Of a stretch of DNA of 64,000 nt, positions 15,468 through 23,871 are shown piece by piece. The first letter of the stretch is position 1; each line of letters begins with the position of its first letter. This stretch comes from Candidatus Chloroploca asiatica (GTDB lineage Bacteria > Chloroflexota > Chloroflexia > Chloroflexales > Chloroflexaceae). The stretch is taken from NCBI RefSeq assembly GCF_002532075.1, contig NZ_LYXE01000182.1, positions 62,001 to 126,000 on the forward strand, read 5' to 3'. The notes under the pieces are model-generated. The model did no database searches. It had not been told where the DNA came from and was given only the letters and a program-made list of their open reading frames with translations. Made by a program: the position numbers and the translations under genes.

Positions 15468-16735
15468 ACCTGTCTCCCTGTGGTTTCAACGATATGTCCA
15501 GCGCCACCGCGTCCGGCTTCCACCGACGTGCCTAACAGCGGATGCAGCACCCCGCTCTGGGTCACCTGCGGCATCAACAGCGCATCGGTTGGGCAGCGTG
15601 TCACACAGAGGCCACAGCCAAAACACCGTTCAGGGTTGAATTCGGCAAGTTTATCAACCATATAGATAGCATCATAATGACAGCTACGTTCACAGAGCTT
15701 ACAGCCAATGCACTCCTCCTCTTGGTAGAGCACAGGCATGCTCTGGCGATGGGCAACGAGGGTGCGCCAGCGCTTCACCCCGAGGCCGACAATGGCTTGC
15801 ACCGAGGCATAGCCACGTTGATCAAGCCAAGCCTCAACGCCAGCAGCGAGGTTGCCATAGATCATTGGCCCGCGCTGGAGTGCAGCCGTGCAGACTTGTA
15901 CGGCACTGGCGCCAGCCATCAGCATTTCAACCGCATCTTCGGGGCGACTGACCCCGCCACAGCCGATGATGGGCAGCGAGACGGCGCGGGCAAGATCAAA
16001 GATGCAACGTAAAGCGAGCGGCTTGAGCGCCTGCCCTGACAACCAACCCATCCCGTCGCCAGTCAGCACCGGCTCGGCAGTCTCAATATCAATGCTCATA
16101 CATGGGCCAAAGGCATTGACGGCGACAATGGCATCAGCTCCTGCTTCTTCGCATGCCCGTGCCACGGCCACCAGTTCGTTGCCGAGGATGGGGAGTTTGA
16201 CGAAGAGGGGGAGCGGGGCAAGGCGTTTTGCCATACGGATCGTCTCAAAGAGCATCTCGGGGCTGCGGCTCAGATAATCGGCGGGTTGATGCGCAGCGGC
16301 ATAGGCTGCCGTAGCCGGATCGGTCATCAGATCGCCCGAGGTACGTGCATAGTGGAGTGACAGCTCAAGCGCATCGGCAAAACGAGCGACTTTTGGGGTC
16401 AGCGCGGTGATTTCGGCGGTAGTATACCCGATGTTGATGATGAGCGGAATGCCAGCCGCGTGCGCGGCCTCACGGGCCTCACCGTAGTCACGATCAATCC
16501 AGCGTTCAACGGGGTGGGCTGACCAGAGTTGATTATTGAGCATCCCGCCGCGCACCTCGCGGTAGGGCGTTAACGCGGGGGCTGGCAACGTCGAAACGGT
16601 ATGGGTTACGAGCGCACCTGCCCCACCCTCGGCAGCAGCCCGCAATAGTGTCCCATCGGCCACATTCGGCCCCGAACCGGGCATAATTGGCGTGCGAAAG
16701 GTGAGCCCACAGAGTTCAACCGAAAGATCGGCCAT
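15464..16735 (-). CDS. PreA-like dihydropyrimidine/dihydroorotate dehydrogenase with two [4Fe-4S] sites
   Basis: 423 residues from the ATG at 16735, which has a strong GGAGGAG ribosome site. Residues 1-310 form an FMN-binding TIM barrel of the dihydroorotate dehydrogenase family (VELCGLTFRTPIMPGSGPNV at the start; LPLFVKLPILGNE; ADAIVAVNAFGPC; LPIIGCGGVSRPEDAVEMLM). The C-terminus carries a bacterial ferredoxin-type pair of clusters (CIGCKLCERSCHYDAIY and CFGCGLCVTRCPTDAL). This is the layout of PreA, which with PreT reduces uracil and thymine. No PreT-like FAD/NAD subunit is in the window. Within this purine-type gene set it may act on a purine breakdown product instead. Confidence 0.8.
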   Translation of the reverse strand: MADLSVELCGLTFRTPIMPGSGPNVADGTLLRAAAEGGAGALVTHTVSTLPAPALTPYREVRGGMLNNQLWSAHPVERWIDRDYGEAREAAHAAGIPLIINIGYTTAEITALTPKVARFADALELSLHYARTSGDLMTDPATAAYAAAHQPADYLSRSPEMLFETIRMAKRLAPLPLFVKLPILGNELVAVARACEEAGADAIVAVNAFGPCMSIDIETAEPVLTGDGMGWLSGQALKPLALRCIFDLARAVSLPIIGCGGVSRPEDAVEMLMAGASAVQVCTAALQRGPMIYGNLAAGVEAWLDQRGYASVQAIVGLGVKRWRTLVAHRQSMPVLYQEEECIGCKLCERSCHYDAIYMVDKLAEFNPERCFGCGLCVTRCPTDALLMPQVTQSGVLHPLLGTSVEAGRGGAGHIVETTGRQV

Positions 16736-16996
16736 TGTCTGGCTCCTCCACAATGTCAGGGCAGTCGCCCTCACGCGTATTCTTGGTGAGAGCGACTGCC
16801 CTCACCCCCCACTGCTTCGCTGGTAAGCAAGCCAGCAAAGGAACGATGACGGTTTCCGGTCTTGCGCCGCCCTGTGGGTGTGTTCGAGGGCGGGACGCCC
16901 TCGCTCCCGGGAATGCCAGCACACGTCCGTTCACAGACGCCAGACATTGCGCCTTTGCGTCTTTGCGTCACATCATCAGCACACGTCGTTCACACC
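16736..16996. other. Intergenic region without a gene
   Basis: 260 bases between the two PreA-like genes. It holds GCGCCTTTGCGTCTTTGCG-type repeat DNA near 16950 and an imperfect repeat of GAGAGCGACTGCCCTCAC-like sequence near 16755-16815. No coding potential or promoter was recognised. Confidence 0.6.
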
Positions 16997-17905
16997 CTAC
17001 GGAACAGTTTTTTTAATCGCCAGGCCGCGAATAGCATGAGGTGATGGATAGCCGTGCTGGTCAAGCCAGTCGCCAAGTTGGCTCGCAATTTTGCCATAGA
17101 CGGTCGAGCCACGGATGATGGCGGCGGTACAGACCTGCACGAGACTCGCGCCGGCCATGAGGAATTCGACTGCGTCTTCACCACGATTGACGCCTCCAAC
17201 ACCAATAATTGGCAGGTCAACCGCTTGCGCAATGTCATAGACACAGCGCACCGACAGAGGCTTGATCGCTGGCCCCGAGAGCCAGCCGTAGCCATCGCTG
17301 CCCCCCAGCAAGGGGTAGCCCGTCTCGATATCGAGCCCGAAGGCCGGGCCAAGCGAATTGGTCGCCACAATCGCGTCGGCCCCGGCGTCCTGGGCCGCCC
17401 GTGCGGCCGCCCGCATCTCGCGCCCAAGCGGGCTCATCTTTACAAAAACAGGGACATCAAGGGCGGCTTTGGCGGCGGCAATCGCCTGGATCATCGGCGT
17501 GGCATCCTCGCCGAGATAGTGGGTCGAAAGCTCAACCGCGTCGGCCCAGGGGCGCACCAGCGGCGCAAGCTGGGCGATCTCCTCGCCACTATAGCCGAGG
17601 CTCAGGATCAACGGAATCCCCGCCTCGTCGGCGGCGCGACGGGCCACCGCGTATTCATAGGAGAGCCAGCGTTCGGGGGGCATTTCCGACCAGAGCTCGG
17701 TATTGAGCATGCTGCCGCGTACTTCGGCCATATGCGGCATCGGCACGGGGGCCGCATCAACCGAGATCGTCTTGGCAACGAGCCCGCCCGCGCCACCGTG
17801 CGCTGCTTCGGTCAGCATGCGCCCATCGCGCACATTTGGCCCTGCCGCCGGCAAGACCGGATTGCGAAAGCGGAGGCCGCAGACTTCAACGGTAAGATCG
17901 GCCAT
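16997..17905 (-). CDS. Dihydroorotate dehydrogenase family protein, second PreA-like paralogue, no Fe-S domain
   Basis: 302 residues. It aligns with the barrel of the 15464-16735 protein along its full length (VEVCGLRFRNPVLPAAGPNV, VPVFVKMSPLGRE, ADAIVATNSLGPA, LPIIGVGGVNRGEDAVEFLM), but ends at the barrel and lacks the ferredoxin-like tail. The FMN phosphate-binding GVGGVNRGEDA and the lysine in VFVKMS are kept. It could form a complex with the longer paralogue, as DHOD-family subunits often do, or use another electron acceptor. It starts 16 bases downstream of ygeW, so the two are almost certainly co-transcribed. Confidence 0.8.
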   Translation of the reverse strand: MADLTVEVCGLRFRNPVLPAAGPNVRDGRMLTEAAHGGAGGLVAKTISVDAAPVPMPHMAEVRGSMLNTELWSEMPPERWLSYEYAVARRAADEAGIPLILSLGYSGEEIAQLAPLVRPWADAVELSTHYLGEDATPMIQAIAAAKAALDVPVFVKMSPLGREMRAAARAAQDAGADAIVATNSLGPAFGLDIETGYPLLGGSDGYGWLSGPAIKPLSVRCVYDIAQAVDLPIIGVGGVNRGEDAVEFLMAGASLVQVCTAAIIRGSTVYGKIASQLGDWLDQHGYPSPHAIRGLAIKKTVP

Positions 17906-17921
17906 AACGAGATCCCTTCGG

Positions 17922-18899
17922 CTAGCGCATTGTCAGGGCCATCACGGCTTTCTGCACATGCAGGCGATTTTCAGCCTCGTCATACACCACCGATTGTGGC
18001 CCATCAAGTAGCGCATCGGTAACCTCAATATTGCGGTCGGCGGGGAGGCAGTGCATATAGATCGCATCGGATTGGGCGAGGGCCATCCGTCGTTCGTCGG
18101 CGATCCAGTCGGTATACTTGTGCCCAATCGTCGCACTGGTCGCAGTATCTTCGGTCGTCAGCCAGCACCCCCAGCTCTTGGGGTAGACAATATCGGCTCC
18201 GGCAAAGCCATCATCCATATTGTCCATGATTTGGAAGCTTCCGCCAGCCCGTCGCGCATTTTCACGGGCCTGGTCGACAATCTCAGGCATGAGCGCATAC
18301 TCAGGCGGATGCACAAGGCGCACATTCATCCCATACCGGCCCATCAGCAGGATGAGATCCTGGGGCACGCTGAGCGGCTTCTGGTAGCTACTGGCATAGG
18401 CCCAACTGACGGCAATCGTCTTGCCGCGTGGATCGCCTTTTTTCTCGATGATCGTCAGCAGATCGGCCAGGATCTGAAAGGGGTGATAGATATCGCACTG
18501 CATATTCAAGACCGGAACTCGACTTGCTGCGGCGACCTCACGGATATAGGCATTGCCAACGCCCCAGTCACACTGGCGAATCGCAATGCCATCGAAGTAG
18601 CGCCCATAGATCTCGCCGATTTCACGGGCCGTATCGCCGTGGCTGATCTGCGTGGTGACGCTATCAATGAAAGCCCCGTGGCCGCCGAGCTGGGCAATGC
18701 CCGCCTCGAAACTCGCCCGGGTGCGGGTGCTGCTAAAGAAGAAGAGCATCCCGAGCACTTTGTCGCGCAGGTAGCTATGCTCGCGCCCGACAGCCCGGGC
18801 GCGCTTGAGATCCATCGCCAGCTCGATGATCGTATCAATTTCGTCTTTCGTCCATTCCTGAGTCGTGATCAGGTCGCGTCCGCGTAGGTTCGTTTGCAT
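17922..18899 (-). CDS. ygeW: YgeW-type knotted carbamoyltransferase
   Basis: 325 residues. It has the aspartate/ornithine carbamoyltransferase fold: the carbamoyl-phosphate loop is FFFSSTRTRASFEAG (SSTRT at 56-60), the second contact region is QCDIYHPFQILADLL, and the C-terminal substrate loop is HCLPADRNIEV. Members of the YgeW group differ from OTC and ATC in the substrate loop and are found with ssnA, xdh and ygeY in purine catabolism gene sets. Their natural substrate is a carbamoylated product of purine breakdown (for the E. coli pathway, 2,3-diureidopropionate has been proposed). The neighbours here match that group closely. Confidence 0.87.
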   Translation of the reverse strand: MQTNLRGRDLITTQEWTKDEIDTIIELAMDLKRARAVGREHSYLRDKVLGMLFFFSSTRTRASFEAGIAQLGGHGAFIDSVTTQISHGDTAREIGEIYGRYFDGIAIRQCDWGVGNAYIREVAAASRVPVLNMQCDIYHPFQILADLLTIIEKKGDPRGKTIAVSWAYASSYQKPLSVPQDLILLMGRYGMNVRLVHPPEYALMPEIVDQARENARRAGGSFQIMDNMDDGFAGADIVYPKSWGCWLTTEDTATSATIGHKYTDWIADERRMALAQSDAIYMHCLPADRNIEVTDALLDGPQSVVYDEAENRLHVQKAVMALTMR

Positions 18900-18965
18900 T
18901 GCTTGTCATTCTCCTGGATCTGCGGCTGTCGCCTGCTGAGACCTTGCCAAGAAGCCTGATTGGTT

Positions 18966-19034
18966 GACGCAAAGACGCAAAGGCGCAAAGCTGTACATTC
19001 AGATCCATCAAACCTTCGCGCCTTTGCGCCAAAA
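18966..19034. repeat. Dispersed GACGCAAAGGCGCAAAG-type repeat pair
   Basis: A plus-oriented copy (about 18966-18988) faces a minus-oriented copy (about 19012-19034), making an inverted pair. The same short repeat recurs throughout the window, for example near 2915, 12025, 14813, 16950, 25098, 25796, 31516, 31577, 31906, 32085 and 61850, almost always between genes. Confidence 0.65.
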
Positions 19035-19062
19035 CAACCGCCTTATATGCAAGGTATTGGTC

Positions 19063-20271
19063 TTAGAGCAAAGCTGGCAACAGAGCATAAAAGGCCGTTG
19101 CCTGCACCACTTCATCGAGGCTGACGCTATCGTTGGTGGTATGGGCCGTAACTTCGTCACCAGGGCCAAAGCCGATCGAGGGAATGCCGGCCTTGCCCGC
19201 CCAGTAGATGCCGTTGGTGCTAAAGTTCCATTTGCCTGCCGGTGCGGCGGGCAACCCAATGGCTTCGCGGGCGTGTAGGCCGGCCTGTACCAGGGGATGT
19301 TCTTCTTCGATCGCCCACGCCGGGAAATATTTGTCGACGGGAAAAACAAAACCGGTGTAGCTCGGCTCGTCATAGAAGAGTTCTTCGATGACGATGCTGT
19401 CGCGCTGCTCGGCAGGGATCAGCGCTTCGAGCTGCGCAACGACCATCGCTTTGGTTTCGCCAAAGGTCATGCGCCGGTCAATGAAGATCGTTGCTTCGTC
19501 GGGGACGGCGTTGAGCGAAGGGGTTTTGACGTGCATGTCGCTGACGGTGATTTTGCCGTGCCCGAGGAAGGGGTGATCGCCGAGTTCAGGTTCGAGGGTG
19601 CTGATCGCCTGGATGATCGGGAGCAACTTGTAGATCGCGTTGTCGCCAAGGTGGTTCGAGGCGGCGTGGGCACTCTTGCCGCGCGCGGTGATCTTTAGTT
19701 CGAGTCGCCCTTTGTGGCCGCGGTAGACCTGCATACAGGTTGGCTCGCCGATGACAACAAAATCAGGGCGGATCTTGGGGTCAACTTCGACAAAGCTATT
19801 GGGGGCAATGCCGTCGCACCACTCTTCCATGTTGCCAAAGTAGTACATGGTAAAGCGGTCAGGATCAATGAGGCCGAGTTCCACCCCCAGGGCAATGCCA
19901 TAGATCATCCCAGGGGTCGAACCCTTCTCGTCGCAGGCCCCGCGTGCATAGAGCACGCCGTCCTCGATCTTGCCCTCAAAAGGATCCCATTGCCATGCGT
20001 TCGGGTCGCCGATACCAACCGTATCAAGGTGGCTATCATAGACAATCACGGTTGGCCCGTGCCCCATGCGCCCGAGGATGTTGCCCATCACATCAAAACG
20101 CACGTCTGCGAAGCCGAGGGCGCGCATTTCAGCGGCCACCCGTTCACCCACAGGCCCGATCTGACTTTCCATGCTTGGAATGGCACAGAGTTCACGTAAA
20201 AAACCGATCAAGGTCTCACGTCGTGCTGTCACTGCCGCGTGCAGTTGGGCGAGTTGGGAAGGGGAAGGCAT
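19063..20271 (-). CDS. ygeY: YgeY-type selenium-metabolism-linked M20 hydrolase
   Basis: 402 residues from the ATG at 20271, with an AAAGGAA ribosome site. It is a zinc-dependent M20/ArgE-type amidohydrolase: metal ligands in VYDSHLDTVG, the next ligand region at GACDEKGSTPG, MEEWCDGI carrying the catalytic/ligand glutamates, and the dimerisation lid (GKITVSDMHVKTPSLNAVPD). YgeY proteins hydrolyse a ureido or peptide-like bond in the selenium-linked purine pathway, and the neighbours ygeW, ssnA and the fused dehydrogenase support this assignment. The gene begins 11 bases after the esterase gene stop. Confidence 0.85.
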   Translation of the reverse strand: MPSPSQLAQLHAAVTARRETLIGFLRELCAIPSMESQIGPVGERVAAEMRALGFADVRFDVMGNILGRMGHGPTVIVYDSHLDTVGIGDPNAWQWDPFEGKIEDGVLYARGACDEKGSTPGMIYGIALGVELGLIDPDRFTMYYFGNMEEWCDGIAPNSFVEVDPKIRPDFVVIGEPTCMQVYRGHKGRLELKITARGKSAHAASNHLGDNAIYKLLPIIQAISTLEPELGDHPFLGHGKITVSDMHVKTPSLNAVPDEATIFIDRRMTFGETKAMVVAQLEALIPAEQRDSIVIEELFYDEPSYTGFVFPVDKYFPAWAIEEEHPLVQAGLHAREAIGLPAAPAGKWNFSTNGIYWAGKAGIPSIGFGPGDEVTAHTTNDSVSLDEVVQATAFYALLPALL

Positions 20272-20281
20272 AGGCGTTCCT

Positions 20282-20998
20282 TTAGGGATGACCACCAATA
20301 TACCGATTGATCATCTGCATCCAGTACGGCCAGTCGTGGCACCAGCCATCCCAGAGCCGGAGCGCATTGCCGATGCCGCGCTCCCAGAGTTGCCTTGAGA
20401 GCAATTCGTTCGACCAGGCATTGGGGTCGTCGCGCCCGGTCACCAGGATAATCTCAGTCGAGCGCAGGCGATCCAGTGTCCAGCTATCACCGATATTCGG
20501 CACAAAATCAACCGGATTATGAAAATAGAGGCCCTGGGTATAGTGGCTAAAGAAGCGACGCAGGTCATAGAGCCCACTCATGCCAATGACGCGATTGACC
20601 ACGCCAGGGTGACGCAGGGCAAAAATGACGGCTTCGGTCGCCCCAAACGAACATCCGGTGGCGATCAAGAAATGATTCGGATTCAGCGCACGAATCAACG
20701 GCAGCAACTCGGTCAACAAATAGTGTTCGTACTGCTCTTCGCGCCACATCCGCGCATCAGTATCAACCGCATAATTGTACCAACTCTCCCCAAAAACACT
20801 ATCAACACAGAAGAGTTGAAACCAACCTGCGTTGATCTGATACTCAAGCGCAGCGACCATCTGACGATCTTCGAACTCATAGAAACGCCCGTGTGAGGTC
20901 GGAAAGACAATGACCGGTGCCCCACCATGCCCAAATACGACCAGTTCCATGTCACGCCCAAGTGACGGACTGTACCAACGATGATACGTGCGCTGCAA
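20282..20998 (-). CDS. Putative alpha/beta-hydrolase esterase
   Basis: 238 residues from a TTG at 20998, favoured by a GGAGG site eight bases upstream. The fold is of the esterase D / mycolyltransferase-like type: an early strand APVIVFPTSHGRFYEF, a nucleophile elbow at ATGCSFGATEAVIFA (GCSFGA, serine as nucleophile), an acid candidate in LVTGRDDPN and a histidine in WDGWCHDWPYW. No signal peptide is present, so it is probably cytoplasmic. Neighbours suggest involvement in the purine-catabolic operon or a hydrolysis step next to it, but the substrate is unknown. Confidence 0.75.
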   Translation of the reverse strand: MQRTYHRWYSPSLGRDMELVVFGHGGAPVIVFPTSHGRFYEFEDRQMVAALEYQINAGWFQLFCVDSVFGESWYNYAVDTDARMWREEQYEHYLLTELLPLIRALNPNHFLIATGCSFGATEAVIFALRHPGVVNRVIGMSGLYDLRRFFSHYTQGLYFHNPVDFVPNIGDSWTLDRLRSTEIILVTGRDDPNAWSNELLSRQLWERGIGNALRLWDGWCHDWPYWMQMINRYIGGHP

Positions 20999-21031
20999 GC
21001 TCCTACCTCCCGCAAGCTACTCAAACACATC

Positions 21032-21322
21032 CTAATACGGAAAGAAATCTTCGGGCAACAGGTGCGCCCCTATAAGGCGCACCCGCACGGCTTCAGGCTC
21101 ACGCGAGACAGCTTGAATGACGGCTTCCATAAAACGTTCTTCATGTTTCCAGCGCACGAGATCACCAGGGCGGAGATCATAATGCGTGGGACGGGTATAG
21201 TTGCCGGTACAATCAATCAGCACGTCGTGCTCGTCACGGTGATCCACGGGCAAATCCGTATACCGCAACCCATAGTTGCGGCGAAAGACGCTGATCGTTG
21301 TTAACGGAGGGATCGGGAGCAT
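21032..21322 (-). CDS. Small unknown protein, 96 residues
   Basis: It starts 5 bases after the stop of the cyclophilin gene, with a GAGTGAG-like ribosome site inside that gene's end, so it is probably in the same operon. It is soluble, with no membrane helix. Features are LPVDHRDEHDVLIDCTGNY, a short basic/aromatic block LVRWKHEERFMEAVIQAV, and VRVRLIGAHLLPEDFFPY at the end. It may form a small beta barrel. No family was recognised. Confidence 0.6.
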   Translation of the reverse strand: MLPIPPLTTISVFRRNYGLRYTDLPVDHRDEHDVLIDCTGNYTRPTHYDLRPGDLVRWKHEERFMEAVIQAVSREPEAVRVRLIGAHLLPEDFFPY

Positions 21323-21326
21323 CGGC

Positions 21327-22052
21327 TCACTCTTCGCTAATCGTTACCCCGAGGATCATCTCACCGGGCCGGCTGAGGTCGGCAGGGTTCTGCGGGTCAC
21401 GGAGCGGAATGCCATTGACGATCTCCTGGCCTTCAATGACGCGCCCAAAGATTGTATACTGACTATTAAGGTGTGGCGCAGCACCGGTCGTGATAAAGAA
21501 CTGCGAGCCAGCACTATTGGGATCAGCCGAGCGAGCCATGGCAAGAAGCCCTGGCTGATCAAAGAGAATCTGATCGGTGAATTCAGCGGGAATGCTATAC
21601 CCCGGGCCACCTGTCCCATCACCCGAAGGGTCGCCGCCCTGGGCCATAAAGCCAGGCAAAACACGGTGCCAGGTCAGTCCATTATAGAAGTCATTGCGGG
21701 CTAGAAAGACAAAGTTATTGACCGTCTGCGGCGCAATATCGGGCAAGAGTTCAACCACAATTGCACCACGTGGCGTAATGATCGTCGCCAGATAATTGCC
21801 GGCAGGATCGATGGTCAAGGGTGGCGGCGCACTGAAGGTGTAGGTGGTAGCCGTTGGCAGCGTTGCCTGAACCTCGCCAGGAACAGAGGGTTCAGCCGTG
21901 GGTGCGACTGAAGCGGCCCCGCCACCAGAACGGTTGAGCAGAACCGCGCCAACCAAAATGAGGACAAGAACCACAATAACTGCCGAGAAGACACCGGGCA
22001 GGCGATTCGCCGGTCGTTGAGGGGCAGAGTTTTTGGAACGTGACTGACTCAT
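21327..22052 (-). CDS. Membrane-anchored cyclophilin-type peptidyl-prolyl isomerase
   Basis: 241 residues. There is a basic N-terminus, one membrane helix (VFSAVIVVLVLILVGAVLL, about 21-39), a Ser/Ala/Pro linker, then a complete bacterial cyclophilin domain (about 85-240): ITPRGAIVVELLPDIAPQTV, YNGLTWHRVLPGFMAQGGDP, and SAGSQFFITTG. The catalytic arginine and QGGDP loop are intact. It would fold proteins on the outer face of the cytoplasmic membrane. It shares a short, probably bidirectional upstream region with the divergent LLM oxidoreductase gene. Confidence 0.88.
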   Translation of the reverse strand: MSQSRSKNSAPQRPANRLPGVFSAVIVVLVLILVGAVLLNRSGGGAASVAPTAEPSVPGEVQATLPTATTYTFSAPPPLTIDPAGNYLATIITPRGAIVVELLPDIAPQTVNNFVFLARNDFYNGLTWHRVLPGFMAQGGDPSGDGTGGPGYSIPAEFTDQILFDQPGLLAMARSADPNSAGSQFFITTGAAPHLNSQYTIFGRVIEGQEIVNGIPLRDPQNPADLSRPGEMILGVTISEE

Positions 22053-22163
22053 AAGTTTCCTTCGTTACCTTTGTTACCTTTCGCTGGATGCGCGAATACC
22101 GCTGCGGCTAGACGTAGCACAGCATTGATGAGTATAACACATACACGTACGCAAGGAGCGCAT

Positions 22164-22967
22164 ATGTTACCTCTGGGCTTTTGTCTTCCCACGTTTGGTG
22201 TCCGGTACGTAGAACTCCGTTCGGCAGCCCTGGCCGCCGAGTCGCTTGGCTGCGATTCGCTCTGGGTCTGGGATCACTATGTATCGTGGAATGATCCGCG
22301 TGAGGCGGTACTCGAGGGCTGGACGACGCTCGCCGGGCTGGCCGAAGCGACGCGCTCGATCCGCCTCGGGCCGCTGGTCGCCAATAATACCAACCGCCAC
22401 CCGGCGCGCCTGGCAAAGGTAGCCGCGACGCTTCACGAGCTCGCCGCTGGCCGCCTCGAACTCGGCCTCGGCGCGGGTGGTCTTGCCGCCGAACAAATTC
22501 CGTTTGGCATTGACCAGGGTGATCGGGCGAGCCGGACGGGCCGTCTCGAAGAGGCCCTCCAGATCATTCCGGCGCTCTGGACGGGCGAGCCGGTGGATTT
22601 TGCCGGGCAACACTATCAATTAAGTGGTGCCATTGCGTCGCCCCGGCTCGATACGCCGCCGCGCATTATTGTGGGCGGACGCAGCCCAGCGTTGACCCGC
22701 CTGGCCGCACGGTACGCGGGCGGGCTCAACCTGCAATGGCGCTTCCGCGACAATTTTTCGCAGTTGCTGACAATTCTCGAGGCAACGCTGGCCGACGTGG
22801 GGCGCAGCCGGGCTGACTTTGACCTGTCGATCTATGCGTACTGGCATGATCTGGCTGAAGCACCGGACGCAACGCTCGAAACCTGGGCGAACCTTGGCTT
22901 CAACCGCGCCATCGTGATGATGCCGCTACCCTTGCCGATCAAAGCATTGCAACGACTGTTGCGTTGA
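22164..22967 (+). CDS. LLM-class flavin/F420-dependent oxidoreductase
   Basis: 267 residues from the ATG at 22164, which follows an AAGGAG site; upstream in-frame sequence lacks a ribosome site. It is a luciferase-like TIM barrel: CLPTFGVRYVELRSAALAAE, LGCDSLWVWDHYV, SIRLGPLVANNTNRHPARLA, AAGRLELGLGAG, and PPRIIVGGRSPALTRLAARY. The LGxGAG and GGRSP motifs bind the cofactor phosphate. Members use FMN or F420; neither can be chosen from this sequence. The last 29 bases overlap the end of the convergent epimerase gene. Confidence 0.83.
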   Translation: MLPLGFCLPTFGVRYVELRSAALAAESLGCDSLWVWDHYVSWNDPREAVLEGWTTLAGLAEATRSIRLGPLVANNTNRHPARLAKVAATLHELAAGRLELGLGAGGLAAEQIPFGIDQGDRASRTGRLEEALQIIPALWTGEPVDFAGQHYQLSGAIASPRLDTPPRIIVGGRSPALTRLAARYAGGLNLQWRFRDNFSQLLTILEATLADVGRSRADFDLSIYAYWHDLAEAPDATLETWANLGFNRAIVMMPLPLPIKALQRLLR

Positions 22968-23862
22968 GGCCCTCGGCCAGCGTGGTGGTCGCATGGTAGC
23001 CCGTGCGTTCCGCGAAGAGCGTTACATCGGCCCGCGAGTGGCGCACTTCGCCGGGACGTGGCGGCAACAAGATCGGCTCGACCTTGACCTGCAATGCAGC
23101 GCCGATCAACGAAGCCAGTTCACGCACACTCGCCTGGCGTCCGGTGCCAATATTAAAGACGCCCCCGGCCACATGATCACTGCGTGCCGCCGTCCAGAGC
23201 GCCTGCACGACATCGCCGACAAAAACGAAATCGCGTGATTGCAAACCATCGCCAAAGATACGTGGCTGCTCGCCAGCCCGAAGCGCAGCGACAAAGCGGG
23301 GCACCACGGCCGCATAGGGTGAGGCCGGATCTTGCCCCGGCCCATAGACATTGAAAAAGCGCAGCGCGACGGTCGCTAGCCCATAGAGATGGTGGTACAA
23401 CTGACCGACCTGTTCGGCGGCGAGCTTGGTACTGGCATACGGTGAGAGCGGCTGCACCGGGGTTTGCTCGCTCACCGGCAACTGCTCGGTATTGCCATAG
23501 ACGGCACAGGTCGAAGCCTGCACCACCCGTTGCACCCCGTGACGACGGGCCGCTTCGATCACATGCACTGTTCCCAGCACATTGGTCGCATAGGCCTGGG
23601 GCGGATGTTCGACCGACTCGACCACCGAGACCATCGCGGCGAGGTGAAAAACCAGGTCAGCCCCGTGCATCGCCGCTGTGACCGCCTCGGCATCGCGGAC
23701 ATCGCCTCGTGTAAACTGGACGGCCTCGCCATACCCGCTGATCCGCTCGGAACGACCACTGCTCAGATCGTCAAAGACATGCACCGTATGGCCCTGCTGG
23801 ACAAGAAGCTTGACGAGATGTGAGCCAATGAAACCGGCCCCGCCAGTAACGAAGATCTGCAT
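22939..23862 (-). CDS. NAD-dependent epimerase/dehydratase (UDP-sugar 4-epimerase-like), copy 1
   Basis: 307 residues. It is an extended short-chain dehydrogenase with the NAD motif TGGAGFIGSHL at the N-terminus, the HLAAMVSVVES segment, a YxxxK catalytic pair in SPYASTKLAAEQ, and RFFNVYGPGQDP plus FNIGTGRQASVRELASLI in the C-terminal sugar-binding part. This fits UDP-glucose/UDP-GlcNAc 4-epimerases and related enzymes that supply exopolysaccharide precursors. It starts 9 bases after the stop of a second epimerase gene and is co-transcribed with it. The 3' end overlaps the opposing LLM gene by 29 bases. Confidence 0.85.
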   Translation of the reverse strand: MQIFVTGGAGFIGSHLVKLLVQQGHTVHVFDDLSSGRSERISGYGEAVQFTRGDVRDAEAVTAAMHGADLVFHLAAMVSVVESVEHPPQAYATNVLGTVHVIEAARRHGVQRVVQASTCAVYGNTEQLPVSEQTPVQPLSPYASTKLAAEQVGQLYHHLYGLATVALRFFNVYGPGQDPASPYAAVVPRFVAALRAGEQPRIFGDGLQSRDFVFVGDVVQALWTAARSDHVAGGVFNIGTGRQASVRELASLIGAALQVKVEPILLPPRPGEVRHSRADVTLFAERTGYHATTTLAEGLNATVVAML

Positions 23863-23871
23863 AGAGCCTTC

